DNA from: CADCWK01 sp035944555
GTDB lineage: Bacteria; Chloroflexota; Chloroflexia; Thermomicrobiales; UBA6265
Direction: 5' to 3'
NCBI GenBank assembly: GCA_035944555.1
Contig: DASZAY010000021.1
Location: 62,001-126,000, forward strand
Length of the DNA: 64,000 nt
Part shown: positions 9,236 through 18,472 of the stretch, one piece after another
Position numbering within the stretch: the first letter of the stretch is position 1
How the letters are laid out: every line of letters begins with the position of its first letter
The notes under the pieces: model-generated
What the model was told of the DNA's origin: nothing
Database searches by the model: none
Seen by the model: only the letters and a program-made list of their open reading frames with translations
Program-made: the position numbers and the translations under genes

Positions 9236-10669
9236 ATGGGGAGCAACGACGTTCTCTCGTCCCGGGTCTCGCGCCGGTCAATCGTGAAGGGAGCCGCTGC
9301 GGTTGCCGGAGCCGCCGCGCTCGCTGGCTCCGCGCCCTCCACACGATCGGCCCTCGCTCAGGACACCGTCACCGTGACATGGATGTCCAACCAGCGCCAT
9401 GACCGGGTCGCCAAGGAGGAGCTGTTCGCCCAGTTCTCCGAGAGCGACGCGTCGCTGCTGCCAGACGGACGGCGCATTCAGGTTCAGATGAACATCTTCG
9501 CCGACGAGTACGCCGACCAGCTCCTGTTGGCGTTTCAGTCGGGCACCCCGCCCGACATCTACAACATGAACCAGGCCCGGATCGAGGTTGCCAACGGCTG
9601 GGCCGAGCCAGCCGACGCCTGGCTGGCCGAGAACCCGGACATCGCCTCGTCGTTCCTGCCGGGAGCGTTCGTCCCGAATCGGGGCATCTACGGGGGCCAG
9701 TCCTACGGGCTGCCGATGTATGCCCAGACCATGCGGCTCTATTACAACCGGCGGATCTTCGAGGAGGCGGGACTGGACCCGAACCACCCTCCCGCCACTT
9801 ACTCCGAGTTCCGCCAGTTCGCCCAGCAGATCACCGAGAACGTGCCGGGGACGTACGGCCTGATCTTCGGGGACAAGTTCCCGTGGGTCTGGTGGATGAA
9901 CTGCACCGTTCCGGCCATGGGCGCAGGGTCCTACTACTTCGACTTCGCAACCGGGCGCTACAACTTCAACCAGCCCGGGATCCAGCAGGCCATGCAGCTG
10001 TTGCTCGACATGAAGAGCGACGGGAGCATAACGCCCGGCACCACGACGCTCACGGATGACGACGCCCGCCAGCAGTTCTCGTTCGGCACGGCCGGCATGA
10101 TAATCGGCGGCTCCTGGAACCCCGGCGTATTCAACGACCAGTTCCAGTCCACCGAGGATTGGGAGACGGCCGAGCTGCCCTTCCCGGACAGTGGGCCGGC
10201 CGGGCGCTTCGTCCAGGGCATCGGCGATCGCTACACCGTCTCCGCCGCCAGCCAGAACAAGGAAGCCGCCTGGCAAGTGATGCGGTACTTCTACTCCGTC
10301 CCGATCATGACCGAGATGTACACCCGGGGCATGGGCGTGATGGGCGTCGCGGCGGCCAACACGGGTCAGTCCGATGTCCGGGGCGTGCCGAAGCTCGCGC
10401 CGACGGCCAACGACGTCATCCTGCCACCGGAGCCGGAGCTGCCCACACAGACGCCGGACTACCAGACCGTCCTGAGCCAGATCTTCGCGGGCGATCTCGA
10501 CATGGCGACCGGTCTCCAGCAGATCACCGATCAGTACAACGCCTCGCTGGACGCCGAGATCGCATCCGGCGCCATCGTGGCAGAGGACTACATCGTTCCC
10601 GACTTCGACCCGCTGACCTGGCAGCCGGGCGGCGGCGACGCGACGCCCGGAGCGACGCCGGCCGCCTGA
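9236..10669 (+). CDS. Sugar ABC transporter substrate-binding protein, Tat-exported
   Basis: A 477-residue extracellular solute-binding protein of the family 1 type (maltose and oligosaccharide binding), which would deliver sugar to the two permeases downstream. ATG 9236 is preferred over GTG 9185 because AGGAG at 9222-9226 lies at the right distance. The N-terminus has a twin-arginine signal, SRRSIVKG followed by an Ala-rich core, with likely cleavage at ALAQ-D, so it is probably folded before export. There is no lipobox Cys, unusual for a binding protein. Sequences such as LAFQSGTPPDIYNMNQARI and AWQVMRYF fit the fold. The end is a Gly/Pro linker followed by ATPGATPAA. The ligand cannot be predicted. 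Confidence 0.9.
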   Translation: MGSNDVLSSRVSRRSIVKGAAAVAGAAALAGSAPSTRSALAQDTVTVTWMSNQRHDRVAKEELFAQFSESDASLLPDGRRIQVQMNIFADEYADQLLLAFQSGTPPDIYNMNQARIEVANGWAEPADAWLAENPDIASSFLPGAFVPNRGIYGGQSYGLPMYAQTMRLYYNRRIFEEAGLDPNHPPATYSEFRQFAQQITENVPGTYGLIFGDKFPWVWWMNCTVPAMGAGSYYFDFATGRYNFNQPGIQQAMQLLLDMKSDGSITPGTTTLTDDDARQQFSFGTAGMIIGGSWNPGVFNDQFQSTEDWETAELPFPDSGPAGRFVQGIGDRYTVSAASQNKEAAWQVMRYFYSVPIMTEMYTRGMGVMGVAAANTGQSDVRGVPKLAPTANDVILPPEPELPTQTPDYQTVLSQIFAGDLDMATGLQQITDQYNASLDAEIASGAIVAEDYIVPDFDPLTWQPGGGDATPGATPAA

Positions 10670-10806
10670 CCGGGACCATACCGATCCTCCCGGCTCAACC
10701 TGACGCGACCATGGCGGCACGGCGACATTTCGTCGCGTCGCCATGGCGCCGTCGCGAATGACACCAGCGCCGGTCCTCCCGACGGGTACGCATAAAGAGG
10801 ACGCCC

Positions 10807-11790
10807 ATGGTCCAGCCCGTTCCCACTGCGGTGCCGTCCGTCATCGCCGGGGTGCCGTCGGAGATCCCCCGGCGCCCCGGCCCCTTCCGGCGCTCCATTC
10901 CGGCCTACGTCATGTGCGCGCCGACCATCATCCTGTTCCTCGTCTTCATGGTCTTCCCAATCGGGTTCGTGATCTACACATCCACCCTGAGCTGGGACGG
11001 AATCCAGAGCCTCGGCTCGGCCAGGCAGGTTGGATGGGATAATTACGAGCGCCTGTTGACCGACAGCTTCTGGTGGCAGGCGGTGCGAAATACCATCATC
11101 TATGCCCTGATCAAGATCATCGTCGAGCTGCCGCTGGCCCTGCTGATCGCGCTGGTTCTCAGCTCGGGCATCCGCTGGGTGGTTGGCTTCCGGACCATCG
11201 CCTTCCTTCCCGTCGTCTCCAGCATCGCGGTGGTGTCGCTGGCGTTCGTGTTCTTCTTCGCTGTGCAGGGTCCGGTCAACACCATCCTGGTCCAGCAGCT
11301 GGGCTGGATGGACCGACCGGTCGCGTTCCTCGGCGAGCGCGAGACGGCCTTCTGGGCGGTGACGAGCGTCGCGATCTGGCACGACCTCGGGATCAACATG
11401 GTGTTCTTCCTCGCGGCGCTGCAAACCGTCCCGCGGGACCTCTACGACGCGGCGATGGTCGATGGCGCTGGCGCCTGGCAGCGCTTCCGGAACATCACCG
11501 TTCCGACGATCCGCCCGTTGACGGCGATCATCGTCACGCTCAGTCTGGCGGGCTCGCTCAAGGTCTTCGACTACTTCGCCGTGATGACGGGCGGCGGACC
11601 AGCATTCAGTACCACCACGATGGTGCTGTACATGTTCCGCTACACCAGCTTCGGCGGCGGTGGAGTAGGCGGCACGTCGGTCCGGCCGGAGGTCGGCTAC
11701 GGCTCATCCATCGCCATCGGCCTGGGCGTGATCATCTTCGCGTTCATCATCGTCCAGCAGTGGGTCAACCGCCTGCAGGACCGGAGGTAG
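10807..11790 (+). CDS. Sugar ABC transporter permease, MalF/UgpA type
   Basis: A 327-residue integral membrane subunit of a carbohydrate importer (CUT1 type). About six transmembrane helices are visible, the first at about residues 38-60 (CAPTIILFLVFMVFPIGF). The cytoplasmic EAA-type loop that docks the ATPase reads AAMVDGAGAWQRF around residue 217. The next permease begins 4 bases after the stop. No ATP-binding subunit is encoded near this pair, so the importer probably uses a shared MsmX/MalK-like ATPase encoded elsewhere (inference from CUT1 systems). Confidence 0.93.
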   Translation: MVQPVPTAVPSVIAGVPSEIPRRPGPFRRSIPAYVMCAPTIILFLVFMVFPIGFVIYTSTLSWDGIQSLGSARQVGWDNYERLLTDSFWWQAVRNTIIYALIKIIVELPLALLIALVLSSGIRWVVGFRTIAFLPVVSSIAVVSLAFVFFFAVQGPVNTILVQQLGWMDRPVAFLGERETAFWAVTSVAIWHDLGINMVFFLAALQTVPRDLYDAAMVDGAGAWQRFRNITVPTIRPLTAIIVTLSLAGSLKVFDYFAVMTGGGPAFSTTTMVLYMFRYTSFGGGGVGGTSVRPEVGYGSSIAIGLGVIIFAFIIVQQWVNRLQDRR

Positions 11791-11794
11791 CGGG

Positions 11795-12721
11795 ATGGCG
11801 ACGACGATCGACTCCGGCGACCGTCCGGTCGCTGCGCTGGACGTCACGGTCCCGGCGACCGGCAATTCCATCGGCCGGACCGTCCTGGGTGGTGGCTGGC
11901 TGGGCGTCCGGTACGTCCTCCTCGGCCTTTACATGGTCCTCTGCCTCTACCCGTTCCTCTGGATGGTGGCGACCTCGCTCCGCACGGCGCGCGGCGTGTA
12001 CGAGGCCGGGACGTCGCTGTGGGTCTCCGAGCCGCAGTGGCAGAACTATGCCGACTTCTGGGTGGCCGCCAACATCCCGCGCGCGGCGGTCAACACGGTA
12101 CTGATCACCGCCGCCTGCATGGTGATCACCATCCTGACGACGTCGATGACCGCCTACGCCGTCTCCCGGACCGATTTTCCCGGGCGCCGCGCCATCATGT
12201 TCGCACTGGTCACGACGCTGCTCATCCCGGGCGAGATGCTTGTTATCCCGACCTTCTACGTCAACCGGTCGCTTCATCTGATCGGTGACTGGAAGGCATT
12301 GATCGCGGTGATCCTCGTCATGACGGCCGGGGCGCAGGTCTTCAACATCTACCTGCTGCTTGGTCATTTCAACACCATCCCGCGCGACCTGTTCGACAGC
12401 GCGGAGCTCGACGGCGAGAGCTACTTCGGCGCCTACTGGCGGATCGCCTTCCCGTTGATCCGACCCGCCCTGGCAACCGTCACACTCCTGACGTTCATGG
12501 GCATCTGGAACGCGTATCTGATCCCGCTGGTCTATCTGGCCCCCCTCCCCGACTTCCAGACCCTGACCATCGCGCTGATCCAGTACTCCAAGCAGTACCA
12601 GACGCTGTACCAGATCATGGCCGCTGGCGCGGTCATCACCCTCATCCCGGTCATGATCGTCTTTGTCTTCCTGCAGCGGTACTTCATCCGTGGCCTGACC
12701 GAGGGCGCAACCAAGGGATGA
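11795..12721 (+). CDS. Sugar ABC transporter permease, MalG/UgpE type
   Basis: The second membrane subunit of the importer, 308 residues. It has about six helices and a typical N-terminal segment, YPFLWMVATSLRTARGVYE. The EAA-type loop SAELDGESYFGAYWRIAFP (about residues 203-221) is the ATPase contact, and the end PVMIVFVFLQRYFIRGLTEG is typical of MalG homologues. It starts 4 bases after the partner permease. With the binding protein it forms a three-gene unit lacking the ATPase. No regulator gene of the LacI or ROK type lies beside it. Confidence 0.93.
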   Translation: MATTIDSGDRPVAALDVTVPATGNSIGRTVLGGGWLGVRYVLLGLYMVLCLYPFLWMVATSLRTARGVYEAGTSLWVSEPQWQNYADFWVAANIPRAAVNTVLITAACMVITILTTSMTAYAVSRTDFPGRRAIMFALVTTLLIPGEMLVIPTFYVNRSLHLIGDWKALIAVILVMTAGAQVFNIYLLLGHFNTIPRDLFDSAELDGESYFGAYWRIAFPLIRPALATVTLLTFMGIWNAYLIPLVYLAPLPDFQTLTIALIQYSKQYQTLYQIMAAGAVITLIPVMIVFVFLQRYFIRGLTEGATKG

Positions 12722-13113
12722 TTCCGGGGTCTCGGGTGGACAACCGTCGAGGTACGGGTTGACCACCATCCGGTTGCCAACCCGAACCCCGACGGCTATG
12801 ATGCGAGCATGAGCGCCAACGTCGGAGACCGCTGCTACGGAACGCGATTGTTCAACTCGCCCTCGCGCGGGATGTCGCCGGACCAGCGCGCCTCGATGGC
12901 GATCACCATGACCATCATGATTACCACTGGCGGCACCGGGATTACCCGGCCTGCTGTCGTGGTGTTCAGGGGGTAGCGGGAAACGCAGACCAACTGACGG
13001 CACGGTGAGCAGGCGGGAGGCACACAGCCCCCCGCCTCTTCGTTTGCCCGCGCGCAGCCATCCGGCGGCCCGGCGGGTGAGCGGGATGCACCCGCAACAG
13101 GGGATTGACCACG
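12722..13113. other. Intergenic region and aspartate kinase leader
   Basis: No convincing gene here. A 55-codon ORF (12809-12976) has no ribosome binding site. A hairpin with arms aggcggg (13011-13017) and cccgcct (13031-13037), followed by cttcgttt, could be a terminator or attenuator 76 bases before the aspartate kinase start. It does not fold visibly as a lysine riboswitch or T-box. Confidence 0.35.
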
Positions 13114-14559
13114 ATGATTGTCCTGAAGTTCGGCGGCACGTCGGTGCAGAATGCGGAACGGGTCCGGGAATCGGCCCGGATTGCGGCGGCCCAGCCTTCG
13201 CCCCGTGTCGTGGTCGTTTCCGCGGCGTCGGGTGTCACCAATCTCCTGCTGGAAGCGGCACGGGGAGCGGGCGACGGCTCAGCCCGAACCATGAACCGGG
13301 CTGTTGAGCGCATCCATGCCATCCACGCCGAGATCATCGATGGCCTGTCCAATCCGCGGGAGCAGTCCGCCGCCCGGACCTCGATCGACACCCTGCACGG
13401 CCAGTTGGACGCCGTGCTTGCCGAAGTCGCCGCCGCTGGCGAGCTGTCCAGCCGGCATTCCGACCGGGTGGTGTCGTTCGGCGAGAAGTCAATGAGCGTG
13501 CTGATGGCCGCCACGCTCCGTGACCGGGGAACTGCCGCCGCCCACGTCTTCGCCGACACGGTCGTCGGGACCGACGACCGCTTCGGCAGCGCCCGTCTGG
13601 ATCGTGCCCGCACTCGCGCCAACGCCCAGGCGCTGATCCGCCCGCTCTGTGCGGAGGGCAAGACGGTCGTCGTCACCGGGTTCATCGGCCATGCGCCCGA
13701 CGGCTCGACTACGACGCTCGGACGAGGAGGCTCCGATTACAGCGCCACGATCCTCGGTGCGGCCCTCGACGCCGACGAGGTTCAGATCTGGACGGATGTC
13801 CCCGGGGTGTTGAGCGCCGACCCCCGCAAGGTCGCCGGCGCCCGCGTCGTGCCCCAGATCAGCTACGACGAGGCGCAGGAGTTGGCCCACTTCGGCGCCA
13901 AGGTCCTGCATCCCCGCACGATCCGTCCGGCCGTCGCCCGCGACATCCCGGTGCGGATCCTCTCGACATACGCGGCCACCGAACCCGGCACGGTCGTCAC
14001 GAGGGAGCCACTCGGCGGTGGCATCAAGGCGGTCACGGCGTTGAGTGGATTGCTCCTGCTGACCATTGACGTGCAGGAGATCGAGGACCTGGCCGGAGCG
14101 GCGGCCGGAGTCTTCGGGACGCTCCACGCCGACGGGGCCGAGGTGGCCTTCGCCGCCCAGGCGTCGTCACGTCGGCGGATGACGTACCTCGTCGACGAGG
14201 TCACGGGCGGCTGTGAGCGGCTCAAGGCCCGGATCCAGTCCGTGGTCGAGGAGTTCGAGGCGGAGGTGAACTGCACCGACAACGTCGCGCTCATCGCCGT
14301 GGTCGGCGCCGGAGCGGCCGGTCATCCCGCGACCGTCAGCCGCATGCTCAAGACGCTGGAGCGGGAGGGCATCCCGGTCCTTGCAATGAACCAGCAGGAC
14401 GCCAACGTGGCGCTGGTTGCGGCCGTACCCGAACCGCTCGCCCAGCAGGCGACGCTGACCCTGCACCGTGAGCTGGTCGAATCGTCGCTGCCGACTACCC
14501 CGCCGGCCCGGCGGCGGCGGCGAGCTTCGCTGCTCGACGAGCCGATTCGGGTCGGCTGA
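13114..14559 (+). CDS. lysC: Aspartate kinase (monofunctional)
   Basis: Catalyses ATP-dependent phosphorylation of aspartate, the first step to lysine, threonine, methionine and diaminopimelate. It has 481 residues from ATG 13114, which has AGGGG at a good distance; the in-frame TTG 13105 has none. The N-terminal KFGGTSV motif is at residues 5-11. The kinase domain continues through SFGEKSMSVLM, a TLGRGGSDYSA box and TDVPGVLSADPR. Two ACT domains fill residues about 310-460, the site of allosteric inhibition by amino acids. The length and single activity match the lysC/thrA-N type without a fused homoserine dehydrogenase. The C-terminal 20 residues are Arg-rich. asd follows 65 bases downstream, so the two first steps of the pathway are probably co-transcribed. 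Confidence 0.94.
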   Translation: MIVLKFGGTSVQNAERVRESARIAAAQPSPRVVVVSAASGVTNLLLEAARGAGDGSARTMNRAVERIHAIHAEIIDGLSNPREQSAARTSIDTLHGQLDAVLAEVAAAGELSSRHSDRVVSFGEKSMSVLMAATLRDRGTAAAHVFADTVVGTDDRFGSARLDRARTRANAQALIRPLCAEGKTVVVTGFIGHAPDGSTTTLGRGGSDYSATILGAALDADEVQIWTDVPGVLSADPRKVAGARVVPQISYDEAQELAHFGAKVLHPRTIRPAVARDIPVRILSTYAATEPGTVVTREPLGGGIKAVTALSGLLLLTIDVQEIEDLAGAAAGVFGTLHADGAEVAFAAQASSRRRMTYLVDEVTGGCERLKARIQSVVEEFEAEVNCTDNVALIAVVGAGAAGHPATVSRMLKTLEREGIPVLAMNQQDANVALVAAVPEPLAQQATLTLHRELVESSLPTTPPARRRRRASLLDEPIRVG

Positions 14560-14624
14560 CCGTTGGCTTTCTCGACACCTGACCATTTGACCGGGACTCA
14601 CCGGCACCCAAGGAGCGATCTCAC

Positions 14625-15683
14625 ATGACGGATCAGCGAATTCCCTGCGCGGTTCTCGGCGCGACCGGCAATGTCGGCCAGCGGTTCATCCAGTTGCTCG
14701 AGCGGCACCCCTGGTTCCGCCCGGCCGAACTCGTCGCCTCCGAGCGCAGTGCCGGACGGCCGTTTCGGGAGGCAGCTACCTGGCGCGTCGACGCCGAGAT
14801 GCCGGAGAGCGTCCGCGACTTGACCGTCCGGGGCTACGACGACCAGCTCGACAGTCCCGTCGTGTTCTCCGCCCTGCCTGGCGAGACCGCCGGTGAAATC
14901 GAGCAGCGGATGGCTCGCGAAGGACGCGCGGTCCTGACCAACACCAGCACCCACCGGGCGGACCCCGACGTTCCTTTGATGATTGCGGAGGTCAACCCGG
15001 AACATGTTGCGGCAATCCCCATCCAGCAGGCGAGACGTGACTGGTCCGGTTTTATCGTCGCCAACGCCAACTGCTCGGCGATCCACCTGACGCTTGCCCT
15101 CAAGCCCCTGCATGCCGCGTTCGGTATCGATTCGGTCATGGTCACGACGCTCCAGGCCATCTCCGGCGCGGGCTACCCGGGCGTCCCGTCGATGGATATC
15201 GTGGACAACGTGGTCCCGTATATCGGTAACGAGGAAGAGAAGCTGGAGACAGAGCCTCTCAAGATGCTGGGGCAGTGGCGAGATGGCGCGTTCCATGATG
15301 CCGACTTCCGGCTGAGTACGACCTGCACCCGCGTGGCCGTCCGGGACGGGCATACCGAGAGCGTCAACATCCGCCTGCGGATGGATGCATCGCCATCAGA
15401 TGTCGCCGACGCCATGACCCGCTTCCAGGCGGCGCCGCAACTGCTCGAGCTGCCTTCGGCACCCAGGCGGCCGATCGTCGTCCGCAACGAGGTCAACCGG
15501 CCGCAGCCCCTGCTCGACCGCGAGACCGAGCGCGGGATGGCGTCCGTCGTCGGTCGGATCCGACCATGTCCGCTGATGGGGGTCAAGTTCGTGGTCCTGG
15601 GACACAACACGATCCGCGGAGCGGCTGGTGCGAGCATCCTCAACGCGGAACTGCTCAAGGCGCAGGATCTTCTCCCGTCCTGA
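14625..15683 (+). CDS. asd: Aspartate-semialdehyde dehydrogenase
   Basis: Reduces aspartyl-4-phosphate with NADPH to aspartate-4-semialdehyde, the branch point to lysine/diaminopimelate, threonine and methionine. The 352-residue protein begins with the NADP motif VLGATGNVGQRFIQLL. The nucleophile Cys lies in VANANCSAIHLTLALK at about residue 150. Later, QAISGAGYPGVPSMDI and IGNEEEKLETEP mark it as the archaeal/fungal-like asd subfamily rather than the E. coli type. AAGGAG sits 9 bases before the ATG. The order after aspartate kinase supports the assignment. Confidence 0.95.
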   Translation: MTDQRIPCAVLGATGNVGQRFIQLLERHPWFRPAELVASERSAGRPFREAATWRVDAEMPESVRDLTVRGYDDQLDSPVVFSALPGETAGEIEQRMAREGRAVLTNTSTHRADPDVPLMIAEVNPEHVAAIPIQQARRDWSGFIVANANCSAIHLTLALKPLHAAFGIDSVMVTTLQAISGAGYPGVPSMDIVDNVVPYIGNEEEKLETEPLKMLGQWRDGAFHDADFRLSTTCTRVAVRDGHTESVNIRLRMDASPSDVADAMTRFQAAPQLLELPSAPRRPIVVRNEVNRPQPLLDRETERGMASVVGRIRPCPLMGVKFVVLGHNTIRGAAGASILNAELLKAQDLLPS

Positions 15684-15710
15684 TCAGTCGAGGGCAACGA
15701 CCGGGTCGTA

Positions 15711-15765
15711 TTGCTTCGCGGCGGCCGCCCCCGTTCCTGGTGAACGCCCGGCCGCAGTGAAGCAA
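15711..15765 (+). terminator. Hairpin terminator after asd
   Basis: Arms 15711-15726 and 15750-15765 pair (ttgcttc plus gcggcc, with a 3-base internal mismatch) around a 23-base loop. It closes the lysC-asd unit. Confidence 0.55.
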
Positions 15766-15819
15766 CCTGGTTATTACGGCACGCGAACCATCACCTGTCA
15801 TGGGCATGTAACTGGTTAT

Positions 15820-15830
15820 ATTTCGGAAAT
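15820..15830. promoter_or_regulatory. Candidate operator upstream of the MarR gene
   Basis: The palindrome ATTTCGGAAAT lies 64 bases before the marR-like start, inside an AT-richer stretch that would hold the promoter. MarR proteins commonly bind palindromes near their own promoter; the link is inference. Confidence 0.3.
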
Positions 15831-15893
15831 CCTGTACCATTCGGAGCAATACTGTTTAAGTGGTCAGCCCCCCATGACCCGAGGCACATTCCC

Positions 15894-16412
15894 ATGGCGT
15901 ACGATTTCCAGACCATTGACCCCGACACCGACATGTCTGAATTCAATCTGCCGCCGGAGGACGGCAAGCGGATCGAGCTGGCGCTCCACGCCCTTCCGGA
16001 TCTCTGGCAGGCGTACCAGCGGCGACTCCTCAAGCAGCAATACTTCAAGGGCGTCACGTCGGGTCAGGTCCGGCTCCTGACGGTGCTGTTGCACAACGCG
16101 CCATGCTCGGTCGGGACGGTCGCGTCTGCCCTGAACATCTCCATGGGAGCGGCAAGCGAGAGCATCGACAAGCTCGTCGACCTCGGCTACATCAGCCGTG
16201 AGCATAGCCGCATTGATCGTCGCCAGGTCATCCTCGACCTCACCGACGAGGCCCGGGAAATCGCCGCACACGTCCGGCGCATCCGCATCTCGCATATCGC
16301 GGCCGTCTTCGAGCAGCTCTCCCCCGCCGAACGCGACGGGTTCGTCAAAGGCATGATGCTCTACCGGGACGTGCTCTCAAATGCGTCGGAACAGCCCGGC
16401 GGGACCGAATGA
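15894..16412 (+). CDS. MarR family transcriptional regulator
   Basis: A 172-residue winged-helix DNA-binding protein. After about 35 N-terminal residues, the recognition region SVGTVASALNISMGAASESI (about residues 78-97) is followed by the wing, LGYISREHSRIDRRQVILDL. The DRRQ core matches the MarR DxRxxxL pattern. Flanking helices would form the dimer interface. It is preceded by a terminator and by a short palindrome that could be its autoregulatory site. It is convergent with the M50 protease gene, so neighbours do not reveal its target. No ligand can be proposed. Confidence 0.9.
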   Translation: MAYDFQTIDPDTDMSEFNLPPEDGKRIELALHALPDLWQAYQRRLLKQQYFKGVTSGQVRLLTVLLHNAPCSVGTVASALNISMGAASESIDKLVDLGYISREHSRIDRRQVILDLTDEAREIAAHVRRIRISHIAAVFEQLSPAERDGFVKGMMLYRDVLSNASEQPGGTE

Positions 16413-16469
16413 GACCCAGCACCTGATCTGACTCGCACAAGGCGTTGGGTGATGGCGGTCCTTGCGACG

Positions 16470-17648
16470 TTACCGGCCGCCGACTGTCCGCTGCCGGACC
16501 TGCGCCGAGCGTTCGATCCCCGTCCGCAGTTGCGACCGTAGCCGCATGTTCTCGACGATCATCTCCCGCGAGAGCACACCGACCGGCCGGCCATCAGCAC
16601 CCACCACAGGCAACTGAGACACGCCCGTCTCGGCCATCCGTTGGAGCGCGTCAAGGATCGGCGTGGTCCGGTCGATGGTGTGGACGCGCGACCACGGGAC
16701 CATGACCTGCCCTGCCGGGACCCAGTCCCACCGCTCGCGCGGGATCTTGACGATGTCGGACAGACTGAGGACGCCAATCGGCGACTGGCCGTCGGTAACG
16801 ACGAAGAAGCGCTCCCCCATCCCGAGGACGCGTTCGTCGACGATCTGCCGGAGCATGTGCCGGCTCATCACCATCCTGATGTGATCGTCCATCGCCTGCT
16901 GGGCCGTCACGCCGCCGAGCAGGCTATTCATGCCCGATTGCGCCCCGGTAATCCCGGCACTGTTCTGGATGAACCAGCCGATCGCGAGCAACCAGACACC
17001 GCTGAGGAACTGCCCGGTCAGGATCAGGAAGATGGCGACGCCGAAGAAGCCGAAGCCGACGAGTTGCCCGCTCTGGGCGGCGCGGAGGTCAGCTCGCTCC
17101 TTGCTTCCGGTCCGCTGCCAGACGATCGCCCGCAGGATCCGGCCGCCATCGAGCGGAAAGCCCGGAATGAGATTGAAGACGGCGAGCAGCAGATTGACGA
17201 CGCCCAGATAGAGCAGCGGCGCCTGGACGACCGACAGATCCGCCGCCGCGGCGATCAGGCCGGCGACGAAGAAGATGAAGGAGAGGACGAAGCTGACGAT
17301 CGGGCCTGCCGCCGCGATGCGCAACTCCGCGCGAGCGTTGTCGGTATCCTGCGCCAGCTCGGCGACACCGCCGAACACGAGCAGGGTGATCCGCCGGACC
17401 TCGACACCCAGGCGCTGGGCGACCAAGGCGTGTCCCAGCTCATGGGCGAGGACGGAGAGGATGAACAGCGCCGCGGTGACTGCCCCGATCAGCCATTGGG
17501 TCCCCGGGTTGAGCTCCGGGAACGCATCCGGCGAGAACCCGGACGCGATCGACCAGGTCAGGAGCAGGAAGATGATCGCCAGGCTCCAGTGCAGGAAGAT
17601 CGGGATTCCCCGGAACGCGCCGAGACGAAACGCTGACCCAGTATTCAC
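16470..17648 (-). CDS. Site-2 protease family (M50) membrane metalloprotease with CBS pair
   Basis: A 392-residue intramembrane zinc protease. Several hydrophobic helices span residues 15-245. The zinc site is SVLAHELGHALVA (HExxH, about residues 66-78), with the third ligand in NLIPGFPLDGGRILRAI. Two CBS domains occupy about residues 255-380, with patterns such as RFFVVTDGQSPIGVLSLSDI and QLPVVGADGRPVGVLSREM; these usually bind adenine nucleotides and regulate the protease. This SpoIVFB-like architecture is widespread and its substrate is unknown. It follows rpiA on the same strand after 74 bases, so it may be read from the pentose phosphate operon, although a functional link is not evident. 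Confidence 0.93.
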   Translation of the reverse strand: MNTGSAFRLGAFRGIPIFLHWSLAIIFLLLTWSIASGFSPDAFPELNPGTQWLIGAVTAALFILSVLAHELGHALVAQRLGVEVRRITLLVFGGVAELAQDTDNARAELRIAAAGPIVSFVLSFIFFVAGLIAAAADLSVVQAPLLYLGVVNLLLAVFNLIPGFPLDGGRILRAIVWQRTGSKERADLRAAQSGQLVGFGFFGVAIFLILTGQFLSGVWLLAIGWFIQNSAGITGAQSGMNSLLGGVTAQQAMDDHIRMVMSRHMLRQIVDERVLGMGERFFVVTDGQSPIGVLSLSDIVKIPRERWDWVPAGQVMVPWSRVHTIDRTTPILDALQRMAETGVSQLPVVGADGRPVGVLSREMIVENMRLRSQLRTGIERSAQVRQRTVGGR

Positions 17649-17722
17649 ATGCTCTCCGTGGACGACGACGAATGCCCGCGATAGGGCCGGCGGGATCGAC
17701 CGGCTGGTCGGCCAGGATGCGT

Positions 17723-18472
17723 CTAGTTCCGCTCCCCGGTTGCAGGGGGACGAATCTCGCGCACGACGCGGTCGGCGTCGACGATGTATGCCGCATGTGC
17801 GATGCCGAGGAACAACCCATGTTCCACCACGCCAGTCGTAGCCTTGACTTCCCTGGCCGTGGCGGCCGGGTTAGCGAGACCACCGGCGTGGCAATCGAGA
17901 ATGAGATTGTTGCTGTCGGTCCGGTACGCTGACCCGTTCTTTCCCGACCGCAACACCGGGGCGAGCCCCAGCGCGTCAAGTCGACGGGCCGTCGCCGCCC
18001 AACCCAGTGCCACAACCTCGACCGGGACCGGCATCCGGCTCCCCAACCGGCTGACCAGCTTGGCCTCGCCCGCGATCAGAACGTATCGCTGGCAGGCCAG
18101 CGCGACCAGCTTCTCGAACAGCAACGCTCCGCCGCGGCCCTTGGTCGCGTGCAGGTGCGGGTCGATCTCGTCGGCGCCATCAAGCCCGACAGTGATCCGT
18201 TCTCCGGTTTCCACCACGTCGTCGAGTGTCCGGAGCGGGATATCGAAGGACGCAGCGAGCTCCGCCGTCCGATGGCTGGTCGGAACGCCGGTGATCCGGA
18301 GTCCCTCTCCGGCCCGTCGCCCCAGCTCGCGCACCAGTGCTTCCGCCGTCGAACCCGAACCGAGACCGACGAGCATCCCGTCGTGGACTTCGTCGGCTGC
18401 GGCCCTGGCCAGCGCCAGCAAGGCAGGATCCTCGGGGGCCATCCGACCGGGCGCAACGGGACGGTCAGTCAC
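17723..18472 (-). CDS. rpiA: Ribose-5-phosphate isomerase A
   Basis: Interconverts ribose 5-phosphate and ribulose 5-phosphate in the pentose phosphate pathway. It has 249 residues, close to the usual 220-240. The phosphate-binding GLGSGSTAEALVRELG is at about residues 36-51. The catalytic Asp region is GLDGADEIDP, followed by KGRGGALLFEKL, which holds the Lys and the base Glu. It begins with GTG at 18472 and overlaps the pgl stop by 8 bases, so it is the last enzyme gene of the translationally coupled pentose phosphate series. Confidence 0.95.
   Translation of the reverse strand: MTDRPVAPGRMAPEDPALLALARAAADEVHDGMLVGLGSGSTAEALVRELGRRAGEGLRITGVPTSHRTAELAASFDIPLRTLDDVVETGERITVGLDGADEIDPHLHATKGRGGALLFEKLVALACQRYVLIAGEAKLVSRLGSRMPVPVEVVALGWAATARRLDALGLAPVLRSGKNGSAYRTDSNNLILDCHAGGLANPAATAREVKATTGVVEHGLFLGIAHAAYIVDADRVVREIRPPATGERN

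Noticed and set aside
12809..12976. 55-codon ORF before aspartate kinase
   Set aside because: No ribosome binding site and no recognisable sequence.
12977..13113. Lysine riboswitch or T-box before aspartate kinase
   Set aside because: Only one simple hairpin is seen. The conserved cores of these RNAs were not recognised.
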